Of a stretch of 64,000 nucleotides of DNA, positions 52,812-61,362 are shown one piece after another (position 1 is the stretch's first letter; each line of letters opens with the position of its first letter). The stretch lies in the NCBI GenBank assembly GCA_965657965.1, contig CBFHQM010000001.1, positions 186,001 to 250,000 on the forward strand. Reading direction: 5' to 3'. The notes below the pieces were generated by a model. The model did not search any database. It had not been told where the DNA came from and worked only from the letters and a program-made list of their open reading frames with translations. The position numbers were made by a program, and so were the translations under genes. The DNA is from UBA8752 sp965657965. GTDB lineage: Bacteria; Bacteroidota; Bacteroidia; Flavobacteriales_D; Sanyastnellaceae.

Positions 52812-53468
52812 CTACCCCTGCCAAGCGCGGAGGAGGACCGCTACTGGGAGGATTTCAAGGGCGCAAAGGTACAGAATTGCCATCAGCCGATTTCGCTCAA
52901 AAATGACCAATTGAATTGCAACCCTTCTTTGGCGCAACATCCATGAAGCCAACCAGATAACCAATGCAACAACCAAGCCTGTTTTAGCCGCTTCAGGCCC
53001 CTGAAAAGTGGTCGCAATCCCCAGAGGGCCAATGAGCCAAAACGTGGACTCCAACACCATCCTGTGGCTCAGCCCCCACTCCCTGCCAGCAACAACGGAC
53101 CCAGACACCATGACCATCAACTGGCGCGTGCACCACCGAATGCCCATGAGGAGCAGCCACAACAACCACATCCTCCAGAATTGGCGCCACTCAAACACCC
53201 CTTCGTATGCCATGGACCACATACTCGACACAGAAAGCGAAAGGACGAGGCCAGCCAAAACATGCGTCAAGCCATCCACCAAAGTCAACCCCGTGCTGTC
53301 GCCCTTGACTTGAAACAACAGTCGCCAATTGGTCCAAGCCCATTGAGCATGACGCAATCCATCGGGATGCAACGTTCGAAGCAAGGCCAATCCACATGCA
53401 ATGCCCACCCACAGAAGCCACCACCCAGCCGGCAAGGTTTCCCCTTCGCGAATTGCACCGTCAAACAT
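52812..53468 (-). CDS. DUF4271-like membrane protein
   Basis: This is a 218-residue, Trp-rich integral membrane protein with about six hydrophobic helices. The DUF4271 family stands directly upstream of hemD in many Bacteroidota, and the length, hydrophobicity and last-helix ERNRLMAILYLCALEILPVAVL segment support that assignment. Function is unknown, though the constant link to hemD hints at heme metabolism or transport. I place the start at the ATG (MFDGAIREG); a TTG at 53495 would add nine residues. It is separated by 45 bases from the lamin-tail gene. Confidence 0.75.
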   Translation of the reverse strand: MFDGAIREGETLPAGWWLLWVGIACGLALLRTLHPDGLRHAQWAWTNWRLLFQVKGDSTGLTLVDGLTHVLAGLVLSLSVSSMWSMAYEGVFEWRQFWRMWLLWLLLMGIRWCTRQLMVMVSGSVVAGREWGLSHRMVLESTFWLIGPLGIATTFQGPEAAKTGLVVALVIWLASWMLRQRRVAIQLVIFERNRLMAILYLCALEILPVAVLLRAWQG

Positions 53469-53513
53469 GGGGTCAAGGTCGCACAAGAACCCCAACCAAA
53501 TTCGTTTGAATCT

Positions 53514-55940
53514 TCACTTTCCATAACCCGGTACGGCGGTGACGACAGACTGTCTTCCCCAGCACAAAGGCCCCGTCCAACGAACGTCCAGAACGATCAA
53601 CTGAGGGGGCAGAGGTTGGCCCAAAAAATCCCGCCCATTCCAAGTCCAACTCCCTCGGGCCAAATCCAAACCCAACCGCTCAAGGCCCAACATTCTTCCG
53701 TCCGGCCAACCCACCATTCTGACTTCAATTGGGTGGCCTGGAGAAGGGAAGTCCCAATGCACAGAGGGAGGTTCTCCATGGGTTGCCCCCGAAACCAAAA
53801 CTGGGGACGCATCCCCCTCGCAATTGCCCATGCCACTGAATTGCGGTCGACCGGGGGAACCTTTGTCCTGAGATGGCGTCCACCCTGATTCGCTCCAATC
53901 ACTGCGCCACCAAGACCACCCGTCTGATGACCACCACCAAGGGCCCTCCATCCCCGCCGTCCAATGAACTGAATCCAAAACATGAGGACCTTCAGAAGGC
54001 AATCGCAGGCTCAATTGGCCGCCCGCATCGCTCAAGGCAGACCAATCCTGAACCGACCATACCGCCCTTCCTGAATTGACATGATCAGATGTGAACCACT
54101 TTGGACATTCACCAAACGCCATAACCTGACCAGGCAACAGGACAACAGAGCGGTCCAGACCCACCCACTCATCCCAATCTCCCGGTGCCGGATCGTGCGC
54201 TACGGAACCGACCAATCCCCTCAAATCAACCGGCGAATCGCCGCAATTCAAGACCTCCACAAATTCCTCTCCTGAATCTGCGGCATCCCAAAGAATTTCG
54301 TCGATCCGGATGCAAGCCGTTCCTGGTTGAGAGGCAGAAGGACAGGAAAACGACGGAACCGACACAATCGCTTGGCGGCTTTCTTTTCCAAGCCCAACCA
54401 AATGCGCCGATGAAGGCCATCCAACATCCAACAATGCACCTGGGCTCACTGGAAGTACCAACGTCTGTGGGTGGTCGTGGCCCTGATGAACACCCAGCTG
54501 AACCGGCAAGGGCACTGCCGTGGTTGCCCATTGCCATTCAAGTGCGGGTAAAAACGAGAGGGGTCGATCCAAATGAATTTCAAGCGCGTACACCTCTCCC
54601 ATCCAATCCCTTTGACACCCAAAACCCGTGACTTGAACCGGCGAATCTGTTTCTGACTCACCCTGCGTGTTCCACCTCGCCAATCGCCTCGGCGCACGAA
54701 CCAAGGGCAACCCTCGGCCAACATCGGACTTGGCGTGATGGTCACATGGCGACCAAGAAAGTGCCGCGACCCTTCTGCCGCCGGGGTCAAATGCCTGCAA
54801 CTGGCCGCCTGAATTGGTGAGCCCTGGCCAATGCTCAAAATCTGAAGCCACGAACCGAACCGATTGATTCGGCCACAACAAACGCCGCCGGCGCAAGCGG
54901 CCACCATCCCAATCCCAACCACTGGCGTCCACCACGTGGGTCGATCGATTGACCAAAACAACATGCTCTTGGGCACCATCAACTTCTGGCCCTTGCGGAT
55001 CGGGCAGGACTTCAACGGGCTCCACCTCTCCCCATTGGGCAAGGTGGTGCATCGTCTGCTTAAGCCAAGTCGTCTCCGCTCGTGCTGCGCAGCTTCGAAC
55101 CGGCCCCAACAAGACAGACGTCCCCGAAGGACCCAAGCCTTCCGAATGGGACAAGGGCACCACGCGTTCTGACCATCGGGCCACCACCACTGAATCTGAG
55201 ACCCATTCTGCCGTCACCACATGACCGCCCACCATGAGCGTCGCCTCTTGGGCAGTAGCCGGGTCCACGGGGCCCGCTAAACGCCATTCCCAATGGCCCA
55301 GACCTCGAGGCACCCAACGGTCAAAATCCCCCGAAAAATCCAACAATGCTTGGGCACCCGACTGCATCTGCAGTCCGCCCGTATCGCCCAGGGCCTCAAA
55401 AGGGCTCCACGGCGCCGCCCACAGCACTTGATTGACTCCCGCACCACACGCCCATGGATCCTTTCGCAACAAGGGGCGGCCCCCTCCCTCCAACCTGCTT
55501 TCTGAATACGGCATGGCATCCAACACTTGGCCGGTTGAATCCAAAAGGGCCACCGTTGTTCCACCATTGACCAGTGCTGGCCAAGACTGCAGACCCACTT
55601 TTGGCAACCCGCAGTTTTCAAAATGTACACTGTCTGCTGTCCGATGCACCAGCAGCGTACTTCCAGTGACCCAGCAGCTGTCTGGAAGTGCCCGCTCATG
55701 CCCATTCCACAGCAACTTGAGCCCAGTCGTGGGACAACAACCCAATGTCAGATCTCGGGCAAAAAGGGCCACATACTCCGCGTCCGGAGCGCCAATCGAT
55801 GGTGTTGGGTCGGGGTGTATGGCAGAAATAACCCAAGGAGACTGCGCCGGGACTCGGGCCACCGCGAACCAGAAAATGGCGAGCATTGACCCCCAAGAAA
55901 ACCCTGTGAGGCGCTCAAACGAAGGAAACCAAAAATGCAT
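53514..55940 (-). CDS. Large secreted lamin-tail-domain protein with FlgD-like C-terminus
   Basis: This 808-residue exported protein has a signal peptide ending near ARVPAQS (an internal ATG at residue 19 is also possible). The sequence is built from several Trp-rich, lamin-tail-like beta units. The clearest are at about 300-370 (EVLPDPQGPEVDG) and about 575-650 (RIDEILWDAADSGEEFVEVLN). The C-terminal 60 residues (SWTWNGRDFLGQPLPPQLIVL) resemble the FlgD Ig-like module that often ends Bacteroidota surface proteins. No catalytic motif is seen, and an adhesive or structural role is likely. I could not confirm a T9SS tail, so the export route beyond the inner membrane is unclear. It heads the DUF4271-hemD-rnpA-protease-ligase set. 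Confidence 0.7.
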   Translation of the reverse strand: MHFWFPSFERLTGFSWGSMLAIFWFAVARVPAQSPWVISAIHPDPTPSIGAPDAEYVALFARDLTLGCCPTTGLKLLWNGHERALPDSCWVTGSTLLVHRTADSVHFENCGLPKVGLQSWPALVNGGTTVALLDSTGQVLDAMPYSESRLEGGGRPLLRKDPWACGAGVNQVLWAAPWSPFEALGDTGGLQMQSGAQALLDFSGDFDRWVPRGLGHWEWRLAGPVDPATAQEATLMVGGHVVTAEWVSDSVVVARWSERVVPLSHSEGLGPSGTSVLLGPVRSCAARAETTWLKQTMHHLAQWGEVEPVEVLPDPQGPEVDGAQEHVVLVNRSTHVVDASGWDWDGGRLRRRRLLWPNQSVRFVASDFEHWPGLTNSGGQLQAFDPGGRRVAALSWSPCDHHAKSDVGRGLPLVRAPRRLARWNTQGESETDSPVQVTGFGCQRDWMGEVYALEIHLDRPLSFLPALEWQWATTAVPLPVQLGVHQGHDHPQTLVLPVSPGALLDVGWPSSAHLVGLGKESRQAIVSVPSFSCPSASQPGTACIRIDEILWDAADSGEEFVEVLNCGDSPVDLRGLVGSVAHDPAPGDWDEWVGLDRSVVLLPGQVMAFGECPKWFTSDHVNSGRAVWSVQDWSALSDAGGQLSLRLPSEGPHVLDSVHWTAGMEGPWWWSSDGWSWWRSDWSESGWTPSQDKGSPGRPQFSGMGNCEGDASPVLVSGATHGEPPSVHWDFPSPGHPIEVRMVGWPDGRMLGLERLGLDLARGSWTWNGRDFLGQPLPPQLIVLDVRWTGPLCWGRQSVVTAVPGYGK

Positions 55941-55953
55941 CTCTGCAACCTCC

Positions 55954-55961
55954 TAACTTTG
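55954..55961 (+). promoter_or_regulatory. Putative -7 element of asd
   Basis: TAACTTTG, an exact TAnnTTTG match, lies about 65 bases upstream of the asd ATG in the divergent gap with the lamin-tail gene. It is identical to the boxes upstream of lpdA and sucA. Confidence 0.45.
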
Positions 55962-56026
55962 CAAAGCTCAAGCACCCCGTATGTCAACGGTGGTGGCTCT
56001 TCTGCAAATTTCGAAATCGAAAAATC

Positions 56027-57046
56027 ATGGCCAACTCGACCCACGGAAGAACACTTGCCGTTGTCGGCGCTACCGGATTGGTCGGCAGGGCCATACTCCA
56101 GGGCCTCGCCGCCCGGAAGTTCCCCATCAAAAAACTGCTCCCTGTGGCCAGCAGCCGCTCCAAGGGCATGTCGGTCGAGTTCCGCGGTCAAAACATCGAT
56201 GTGATGACCATTGAAGAGGCCTTGGAGCACAAGCCCGACCTGGCGCTTTTTAGTGCCGGCGGAGATGTCAGCCGCCAATGGGCCCGCGCCTTTACCGACA
56301 TCGGAGCCACCGTAGTCGACAACTCATCGGCGTGGAGAATGGACCCCGAAGTGCCTTTGGTTGTGCCCGAGGTCAACGCAGACAGCATCCGAGACGAAGA
56401 CCTCTTGGTGGCCAATCCAAACTGCTCGACCATTCAACTGGTCATGGCCCTTAAACCCCTGCATGACCGCTTCCTGATTCGCCGTGCCATTGTGAGCACA
56501 TACCAAAGCGTCACGGGCACCGGACAAGCCGGAATCAATCAGTTAGATCAGGAAAGGGCGGGAAGCGATGCCAACCGTGTCTACCCTCATCCCATCGACA
56601 AAAACTGCCTCCCCCATTGCGACGTGTTTTTAGAAAACGACTTCACGAAGGAGGAGATGAAACTCCATCACGAGACCAAAAAAATCCTGAACGACGGACA
56701 AGTCGAAGTCAGTGCTACCGCAGTGCGTGTTCCTGTGGTGGGCGGGCACAGCGAGAGTGTATACTTGGAGTTGGAGCGGTCATTCAGTGTGCCAGATGTC
56801 AAGGAGGCCCTGCAACTCATGCCCGGATTGATCATTCAGGATGACCCAATGGCCAACATTTACCCCATGCCACTGAAAGCGGCAGACAAGGACGAAGTCT
56901 TTGTGGGGCGCATTCGACGTGACCTGTCACACGAGCAAGGCCTGCACCTTTGGATTGTGTCGGACAACCTTAGAAAAGGTGCGGCTACCAACGCCATCCA
57001 AATTGCGGAATACCTGCAGCGCTCCGGACGTTTTAGAAAGTCTTAA
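56027..57046 (+). CDS. asd: Aspartate-semialdehyde dehydrogenase
   Basis: Asd reduces aspartyl phosphate with NADPH to aspartate semialdehyde for lysine, diaminopimelate, threonine and methionine. The 339 residues begin TLAVVGATGLVGRAIL (Rossmann fold), with the FSAGGDVSRQWA segment and DNSSAWRMDPEVPLVVPEVN. The catalytic Cys133 sits in ANPNCSTIQ. VVGGHSESVYLE carries the conserved catalytic-site His and Glu. The set is complete. Diaminopimelate supply ties it to cell-wall genes elsewhere in the window. It is followed 14 bases later by the Kunitz-domain gene. Confidence 0.95.
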   Translation: MANSTHGRTLAVVGATGLVGRAILQGLAARKFPIKKLLPVASSRSKGMSVEFRGQNIDVMTIEEALEHKPDLALFSAGGDVSRQWARAFTDIGATVVDNSSAWRMDPEVPLVVPEVNADSIRDEDLLVANPNCSTIQLVMALKPLHDRFLIRRAIVSTYQSVTGTGQAGINQLDQERAGSDANRVYPHPIDKNCLPHCDVFLENDFTKEEMKLHHETKKILNDGQVEVSATAVRVPVVGGHSESVYLELERSFSVPDVKEALQLMPGLIIQDDPMANIYPMPLKAADKDEVFVGRIRRDLSHEQGLHLWIVSDNLRKGAATNAIQIAEYLQRSGRFRKS

Positions 57047-57060
57047 CCCGTGCATTTCAG

Positions 57061-57837
57061 ATGGTCAGCCCTTTAGACATGCGACAGTTTGCAACCCTAT
57101 GTACCCTTCTGTTGACTTTAGGGTCTTCAACCGACGTTCTGACCCAAGAAAACCCCTGCCTACTAGAACCGGATGCCGGTCCCTGTGAAGCGGCCATTCC
57201 AGCTTGGTATTACGACCAAGAAGTCGGAGGCTGCAGCATGTTCCTGTGGGGTGGCTGTGATGGCGTGGTTCCTTTCGAAACACTGGAATCTTGTGTCATC
57301 TCAGCGTGTGCTGGAGACAGTACGCTGTCTAATTTGTGCGACTCTATTGTGGTTTTGCCCTTGGTCATTGGCGACAACGAGCTCGGGCACCTCGAAGTCG
57401 AAGTCACTCCAAATTATGTGACCCCCTACTGGTTCGGCTATGCGGGATTCGCTTTGTTTGGCGAGGATGGAAGCCTTTTGGCAGCAGAAAATGTGAATAC
57501 AGCCCCCAACTCCTTCGGTTTTGATGGAGCTGTGCCGTCCCATTCTCGCTACCTCGACTACGCTGCTGGCGTCGACCTGAGCCTGCTTGAGGCCCCCTTC
57601 AACTTGGAGTTGAGGCTGTACGAAGGTTGGATGGCCGGCAGCAGCATCGAGCGGTGCCGGTGGGACTGGACCTCGTTCGGATCACCTTCTCAAGTGACAT
57701 TGCCAAACCTCCCGAATCGGTTCATTCCGAGTGAGACCTACGATCTTTTGGGTCGCCCAACTCTTGAGGAGAATGGGCGTCTTTTGATTCAGCGCGACCG
57801 CCAAGGCAAGTCGCGTAAAGTGGTGATCAGCGAATAA
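57061..57837 (+). CDS. Secreted Kunitz/BPTI-like domain protein with T9SS tail
   Basis: This 258-residue exported protein has a signal sequence (an ATG at 57079 may be the true start). Residues 33-83 have the Kunitz/BPTI cysteine pattern, with C33, C42, C58, C66, C78 and C83 giving spacings x8, x15, x7, x11, x4. Canonical spacings are x8, x15, x7, x12, x3. The context matches too: PDAGPC, WYYD, FLWGGC and F-x5-C. Expected disulfides are C33-C83, C42-C66 and C58-C78. The position after the second Cys (P1 in inhibitors) is Glu43, not Lys or Arg, so inhibition of trypsin-like proteases is not expected. The middle (about 90-215) is beta-rich and unknown. The last 40 residues (YDLLGRP to SRKVVISE) look like a type A T9SS sorting tail. 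The 3' end overlaps metG on the other strand by 11 bases. Confidence 0.78.
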   Translation: MVSPLDMRQFATLCTLLLTLGSSTDVLTQENPCLLEPDAGPCEAAIPAWYYDQEVGGCSMFLWGGCDGVVPFETLESCVISACAGDSTLSNLCDSIVVLPLVIGDNELGHLEVEVTPNYVTPYWFGYAGFALFGEDGSLLAAENVNTAPNSFGFDGAVPSHSRYLDYAAGVDLSLLEAPFNLELRLYEGWMAGSSIERCRWDWTSFGSPSQVTLPNLPNRFIPSETYDLLGRPTLEENGRLLIQRDRQGKSRKVVISE

Positions 57838-59896
57838 CATCGCCAGGCTCGGCTCCCTCATCCGGGGTAACGAACCGAAGGCCTCCATCTTCGGTAGAAG
57901 CCATGAGTACCATACCCTGAGACAAGACGCCCCGGATTTTGCGTGGTGCCAAGTTGGCCAGCAATGTGACCTTTCTTCCCACCACCTCTTCTGGCTTAAA
58001 GTGGGCCGCAATGCCGCTGACCACGGTGCGTTCATCGTACCCCGTTCTTACGGTCAACTGCAACAGTTTGTCTGCCCCCTTGACCTTCTCTGCCGCCACA
58101 ACTTCTGCCACACGCAAGTCCATGCCTTGGAAGTCGTCGAAAGAGGTTCCGGTTTTTTCGGGCGCAACGTCTCTCAATCCAGTTTCGGCCGCATCAGGCC
58201 CAAGCTTGGCGCGTTGTGTCTCGACCTGTTCATCAGTCACCTTTTCAAAGAGAATGGGCAGGGAATCTATGGACTGCCCAACCGGCACCACTTCTCCCCC
58301 TGCAGCATCCCAGGTCAAATCCAACGTCCCCAACACCCCCGCAATTTTTTGCGCAGTTTTGGGCAAAAATGGCGCCAATACAACGGCCGCATTGGCCGTG
58401 ACCTGTAGCGCCAGACTCAAGATGTCAGCCGCACGTTGCTCGTCGGTCTTCTTGACCTTCCAAGGCTCCTCTTCGGTGAGGTATTTGTTTCCGGCACGCA
58501 CCAAGCCCATTGCGTGTTGCAACGCGTCTCGAAAGCGGTAACGCTCCATGGCTTCGCCAACCGCATCCGGTGTTGACGCCATCAAAGCAATCAAGGCTTG
58601 ATCCGTCTCGGTCCATTTGCCGCTCGTTGCCGGCGCTTTGCCCCCATAATATTTGCCCATCAGCACCACGACACGGTTCACGAAATTGCCCAGCACATCG
58701 GCAAGCTCATTGTTGACGCGAGCCTGGAAGTCCTCCCATGTGAATTCCGAATCCTTTTGTTCTGGCATGATGGACGCCAAAACGTAACGCATCTCATCGC
58801 TGCGTCCAGGAAAATCCTCGATGTATTCACTGGCCCAAACCGCCCAATTGCGCGACGTGGAAATCTTGTCGCCTTCGAGGTTCATGAACTCGTTGGCAGG
58901 TACGTTGTGCGGCAGTAAATACTCACCGTGTTCCTTTAAAAGAATGGGGAAAATGATGCCGTGGAAGACGATGTTGTCTTTTCCAATGAAGTGGACAAGC
59001 TGCGTGTCTTTGTCCTTCCAGTATGGCGCCCAATCCACGCCCTTTTTCTCCGCCCAGTTCTTGGTGGCCGTGATGTAGCCCAGCGGAGCATCCAACCAAA
59101 CGTAGAGCACCTTTCCGTCTGCCCCTTCGACAGGAACCGGCACGCCCCAGTCGAGGTCTCGGGTCATGGCCCTGCTTTGCAAACCACCATCGACCCAGCT
59201 CTTGCATTGGCCCAGAACATGGGCTTTCCAAGACTTTGGGTTGTGATGAAACTCCCCATCGAGCTCGCCCTTTTCGAGATACTCTCGAAGCCAGTCCTCG
59301 TGCCGGCCCATGGGCAAATACCACAAGGTGGTCTCCTTGAGTTCAGGTGTGGCCCCACTCAATGTGCTTTTCGGGTCAATCAGTTCCTCGGGAGACAACG
59401 CCGACCCGCATTTCTCACATTGGTCGCCGTATGCCTTGTCATCCGCACATTTGGGACAGGTGCCGGTGATGTACCGATCGGCCAAAAACTGCTTCTCTTG
59501 GGGGTCAAAAAACTGCTGTCGCGTCTCCTCAGTAAAGGCGCCTTTTTCCAAAAGAGTCAAGAAAAACGCCTGCGCAAAAGCGTGATGTTCAGCACTCGAC
59601 GTTCTGTCGTAATGATCGAAGGAAATGTCCATGCCACGGAAAGCCGCCTGCATTTCCTCGTGATACCGATCGACAATCGCCCGCGGCGTCGTCCCCTCTT
59701 TTCTCGCCCGAAGCGTGATGGCCGCGCCATGCTCATCTGAACCGCACACCCAAACCACATCTCGCTGCCGAGCACGGAGGTATCGAACGTAAACATCCGC
59801 AGGCAAATAAGCACCGGCCATGTGGCCAATGTGGATGGGGCCATTGGCATAAGGCAGAGCCGAGGTGACCAAGGTGCGAGCAGGCTGTGGTTTCAT
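57827..59896 (-). CDS. metG: Methionyl-tRNA synthetase with C-terminal tRNA-binding domain
   Basis: MetG charges tRNA-Met with methionine. The 689-residue class I synthetase has the HIGH motif at 22-25 (GPIHIGHMAG), followed by YVRYLRARQRDV. A zinc knuckle with CPKC and CEKC pairs sits in the CP domain. The KMSKS-equivalent is KISTS, a variant I associate with this phylum. The C-terminal 115 residues form an EMAP-like tRNA-binding domain (MDLRVAEVVAAEKVKGADKLLQLTV to LSQGMVLMAS). No essential element is missing. A TACCTTCG box on the minus strand lies just upstream of the ATG. The 3' end overlaps the Kunitz gene. Confidence 0.96.
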   Translation of the reverse strand: MKPQPARTLVTSALPYANGPIHIGHMAGAYLPADVYVRYLRARQRDVVWVCGSDEHGAAITLRARKEGTTPRAIVDRYHEEMQAAFRGMDISFDHYDRTSSAEHHAFAQAFFLTLLEKGAFTEETRQQFFDPQEKQFLADRYITGTCPKCADDKAYGDQCEKCGSALSPEELIDPKSTLSGATPELKETTLWYLPMGRHEDWLREYLEKGELDGEFHHNPKSWKAHVLGQCKSWVDGGLQSRAMTRDLDWGVPVPVEGADGKVLYVWLDAPLGYITATKNWAEKKGVDWAPYWKDKDTQLVHFIGKDNIVFHGIIFPILLKEHGEYLLPHNVPANEFMNLEGDKISTSRNWAVWASEYIEDFPGRSDEMRYVLASIMPEQKDSEFTWEDFQARVNNELADVLGNFVNRVVVLMGKYYGGKAPATSGKWTETDQALIALMASTPDAVGEAMERYRFRDALQHAMGLVRAGNKYLTEEEPWKVKKTDEQRAADILSLALQVTANAAVVLAPFLPKTAQKIAGVLGTLDLTWDAAGGEVVPVGQSIDSLPILFEKVTDEQVETQRAKLGPDAAETGLRDVAPEKTGTSFDDFQGMDLRVAEVVAAEKVKGADKLLQLTVRTGYDERTVVSGIAAHFKPEEVVGRKVTLLANLAPRKIRGVLSQGMVLMASTEDGGLRFVTPDEGAEPGDVIR

Positions 59897-59903
59897 TGAG
59901 TGA

Positions 59904-59911
59904 CGAAGGTA
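59904..59911 (-). promoter_or_regulatory. Candidate -7 element of metG, near-leaderless
   Basis: On the minus strand this is TACCTTCG, one mismatch from TAnnTTTG, with the metG ATG eight bases downstream. It follows the same close spacing as purD. No -33 box is seen. Confidence 0.3.
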
Positions 59912-59963
59912 ATTGTTCCCTCTTGCCGCAGAAACCCTGACATCAACGATATTGCCCTACTAC

Positions 59964-61343
59964 ATGTGGAACTCACGTCTTCTCTTCTCCGTTTTGCTCG
60001 TTCTTGGAGCCCGTGCAGAAGCGCGTGTTGCGCCGCAGCAGTTGGAAGCGTGTACCCCAGACTCAGTCCTCTTCGAGGGCAATCAACGTTGGTGGTACCC
60101 TGGTGAGCCGTTAAAGTGGATGCGCGAAGGCATCATTGACAGCGTATTGGACACTCACCCAGATGGATTTAACCTCAAGGCAGAATCCCCACGGACGCCC
60201 GGCTACGCCAAAACCATCAAGTACATCCGATTTACACCCGACCACGAAGTCATCTTCGTGTCTGGCGATTGCCGGTACATTTCGTACTCTCCAAGAACAA
60301 GAGAAAACCACAGCAACAGCATTGTGGTTGGACACACCTACTACGCTCACCCTTATTGGTATGAAGGGGCTTTGCATTTTCAAAACGGGTGGAGCAATTG
60401 GCACGTTCACAACCAAAGGCTTCGACACTCTCGAATCACTGGAGAGATTCAGGACATACAACTTCCACAAGGACCAGTGGACATCGGATATGCAGCTGTA
60501 CACGCCTGTGATTCAGGACTCTTTACCGTAAGGGTCAACAATTCTGAAGTGCGGCAATTGGGCGGTCAAGAGGTCCACTTCATTGCCCACGAAAACCCGA
60601 AATGGACATATTTAGGCATCCTCAACCCTCAATTGGGCACCGAGTTTGAGCGCACTCCGATTGCGCTCAAGGATTACTGGGTCTTTCCCAGTGAGGAGGC
60701 TTTCCTCGTGCGACGGAGGTCAGATGGTCAAGCCACACGGGCATATAGCGATGCCACAACCCATGTCGTTCAAGAGTACAACAACCCCCAAAACAAACTT
60801 CACAATTTGACGGCTTGGACCGGAAATAGGCTCTCGTTTCGCACGAAAAACAACTTTTACGAGTTGGACCTAGACTCGGTCACACAGGGCGCTTCTTGGG
60901 TTCCTTTCTGGATAGATGGAAGCCAACCGGAAACCGCTGATCAAGCGCTTCAAACCGAGCCCGTCAACACGGCCGCGTGGGCACTTGCCGCTCTCTCTGC
61001 TCTTCTCGTTGTTGTTCTTCTTAAGCAACGTCAGTCATCCAATCCAGCCTCGCCACCCTTGCAAGCTTTCGAATCAACCGCGCCCTATTCTCCTTCCGTC
61101 ATGGCCCTCTCCGTGCACAAAGGAAGCAGTCTGACTGCGGACGAATTCGATCAATTGATGGGACTTGGCTCTATCACTTCACCAGAAACCAAAAGGTCCA
61201 AGCGGGCCAGAATCATTCAGCTCGTGAACGCCGAAGTCTTCGCACGTTTGGGCGTGAACTTGATTGAGCGTGCCAAGTCAAAAGAGGACAAGCGTGTGGT
61301 GATCTACAACATTGGGAGCATCTACGACGAAGACAGCCCGTGA
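59964..61343 (+). CDS. Unrecognised single-pass membrane protein with cytosolic tail
   Basis: This is a protein of about 459 residues that I cannot place in a named family. From the ATG at 59964 it has a signal-like N-terminus (LLFSVLLVLGARAEA). A periplasmic part of about 320 residues follows, rich in Tyr, Trp and His (YYAHPYWYEGALHFQNGWSNWHVH), with two Cys in an early GDCRYISYS and later HACDSGLF. One transmembrane helix (AAWALAALSALLVVVLL) is at about 340-356, and a cytosolic tail of about 100 residues follows. The tail contains LTADEFDQLMGLG and a basic KRSKRARIIQLVNAEVF segment before DKRVVIYNIGSIYDED. The layout suggests a surface sensor or linker. It is divergent from metG and followed 19 bases later by kbl. 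Confidence 0.6.
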   Translation: MWNSRLLFSVLLVLGARAEARVAPQQLEACTPDSVLFEGNQRWWYPGEPLKWMREGIIDSVLDTHPDGFNLKAESPRTPGYAKTIKYIRFTPDHEVIFVSGDCRYISYSPRTRENHSNSIVVGHTYYAHPYWYEGALHFQNGWSNWHVHNQRLRHSRITGEIQDIQLPQGPVDIGYAAVHACDSGLFTVRVNNSEVRQLGGQEVHFIAHENPKWTYLGILNPQLGTEFERTPIALKDYWVFPSEEAFLVRRRSDGQATRAYSDATTHVVQEYNNPQNKLHNLTAWTGNRLSFRTKNNFYELDLDSVTQGASWVPFWIDGSQPETADQALQTEPVNTAAWALAALSALLVVVLLKQRQSSNPASPPLQAFESTAPYSPSVMALSVHKGSSLTADEFDQLMGLGSITSPETKRSKRARIIQLVNAEVFARLGVNLIERAKSKEDKRVVIYNIGSIYDEDSP

Positions 61344-61362
61344 GGTCGGCTATCTTCGGGCC

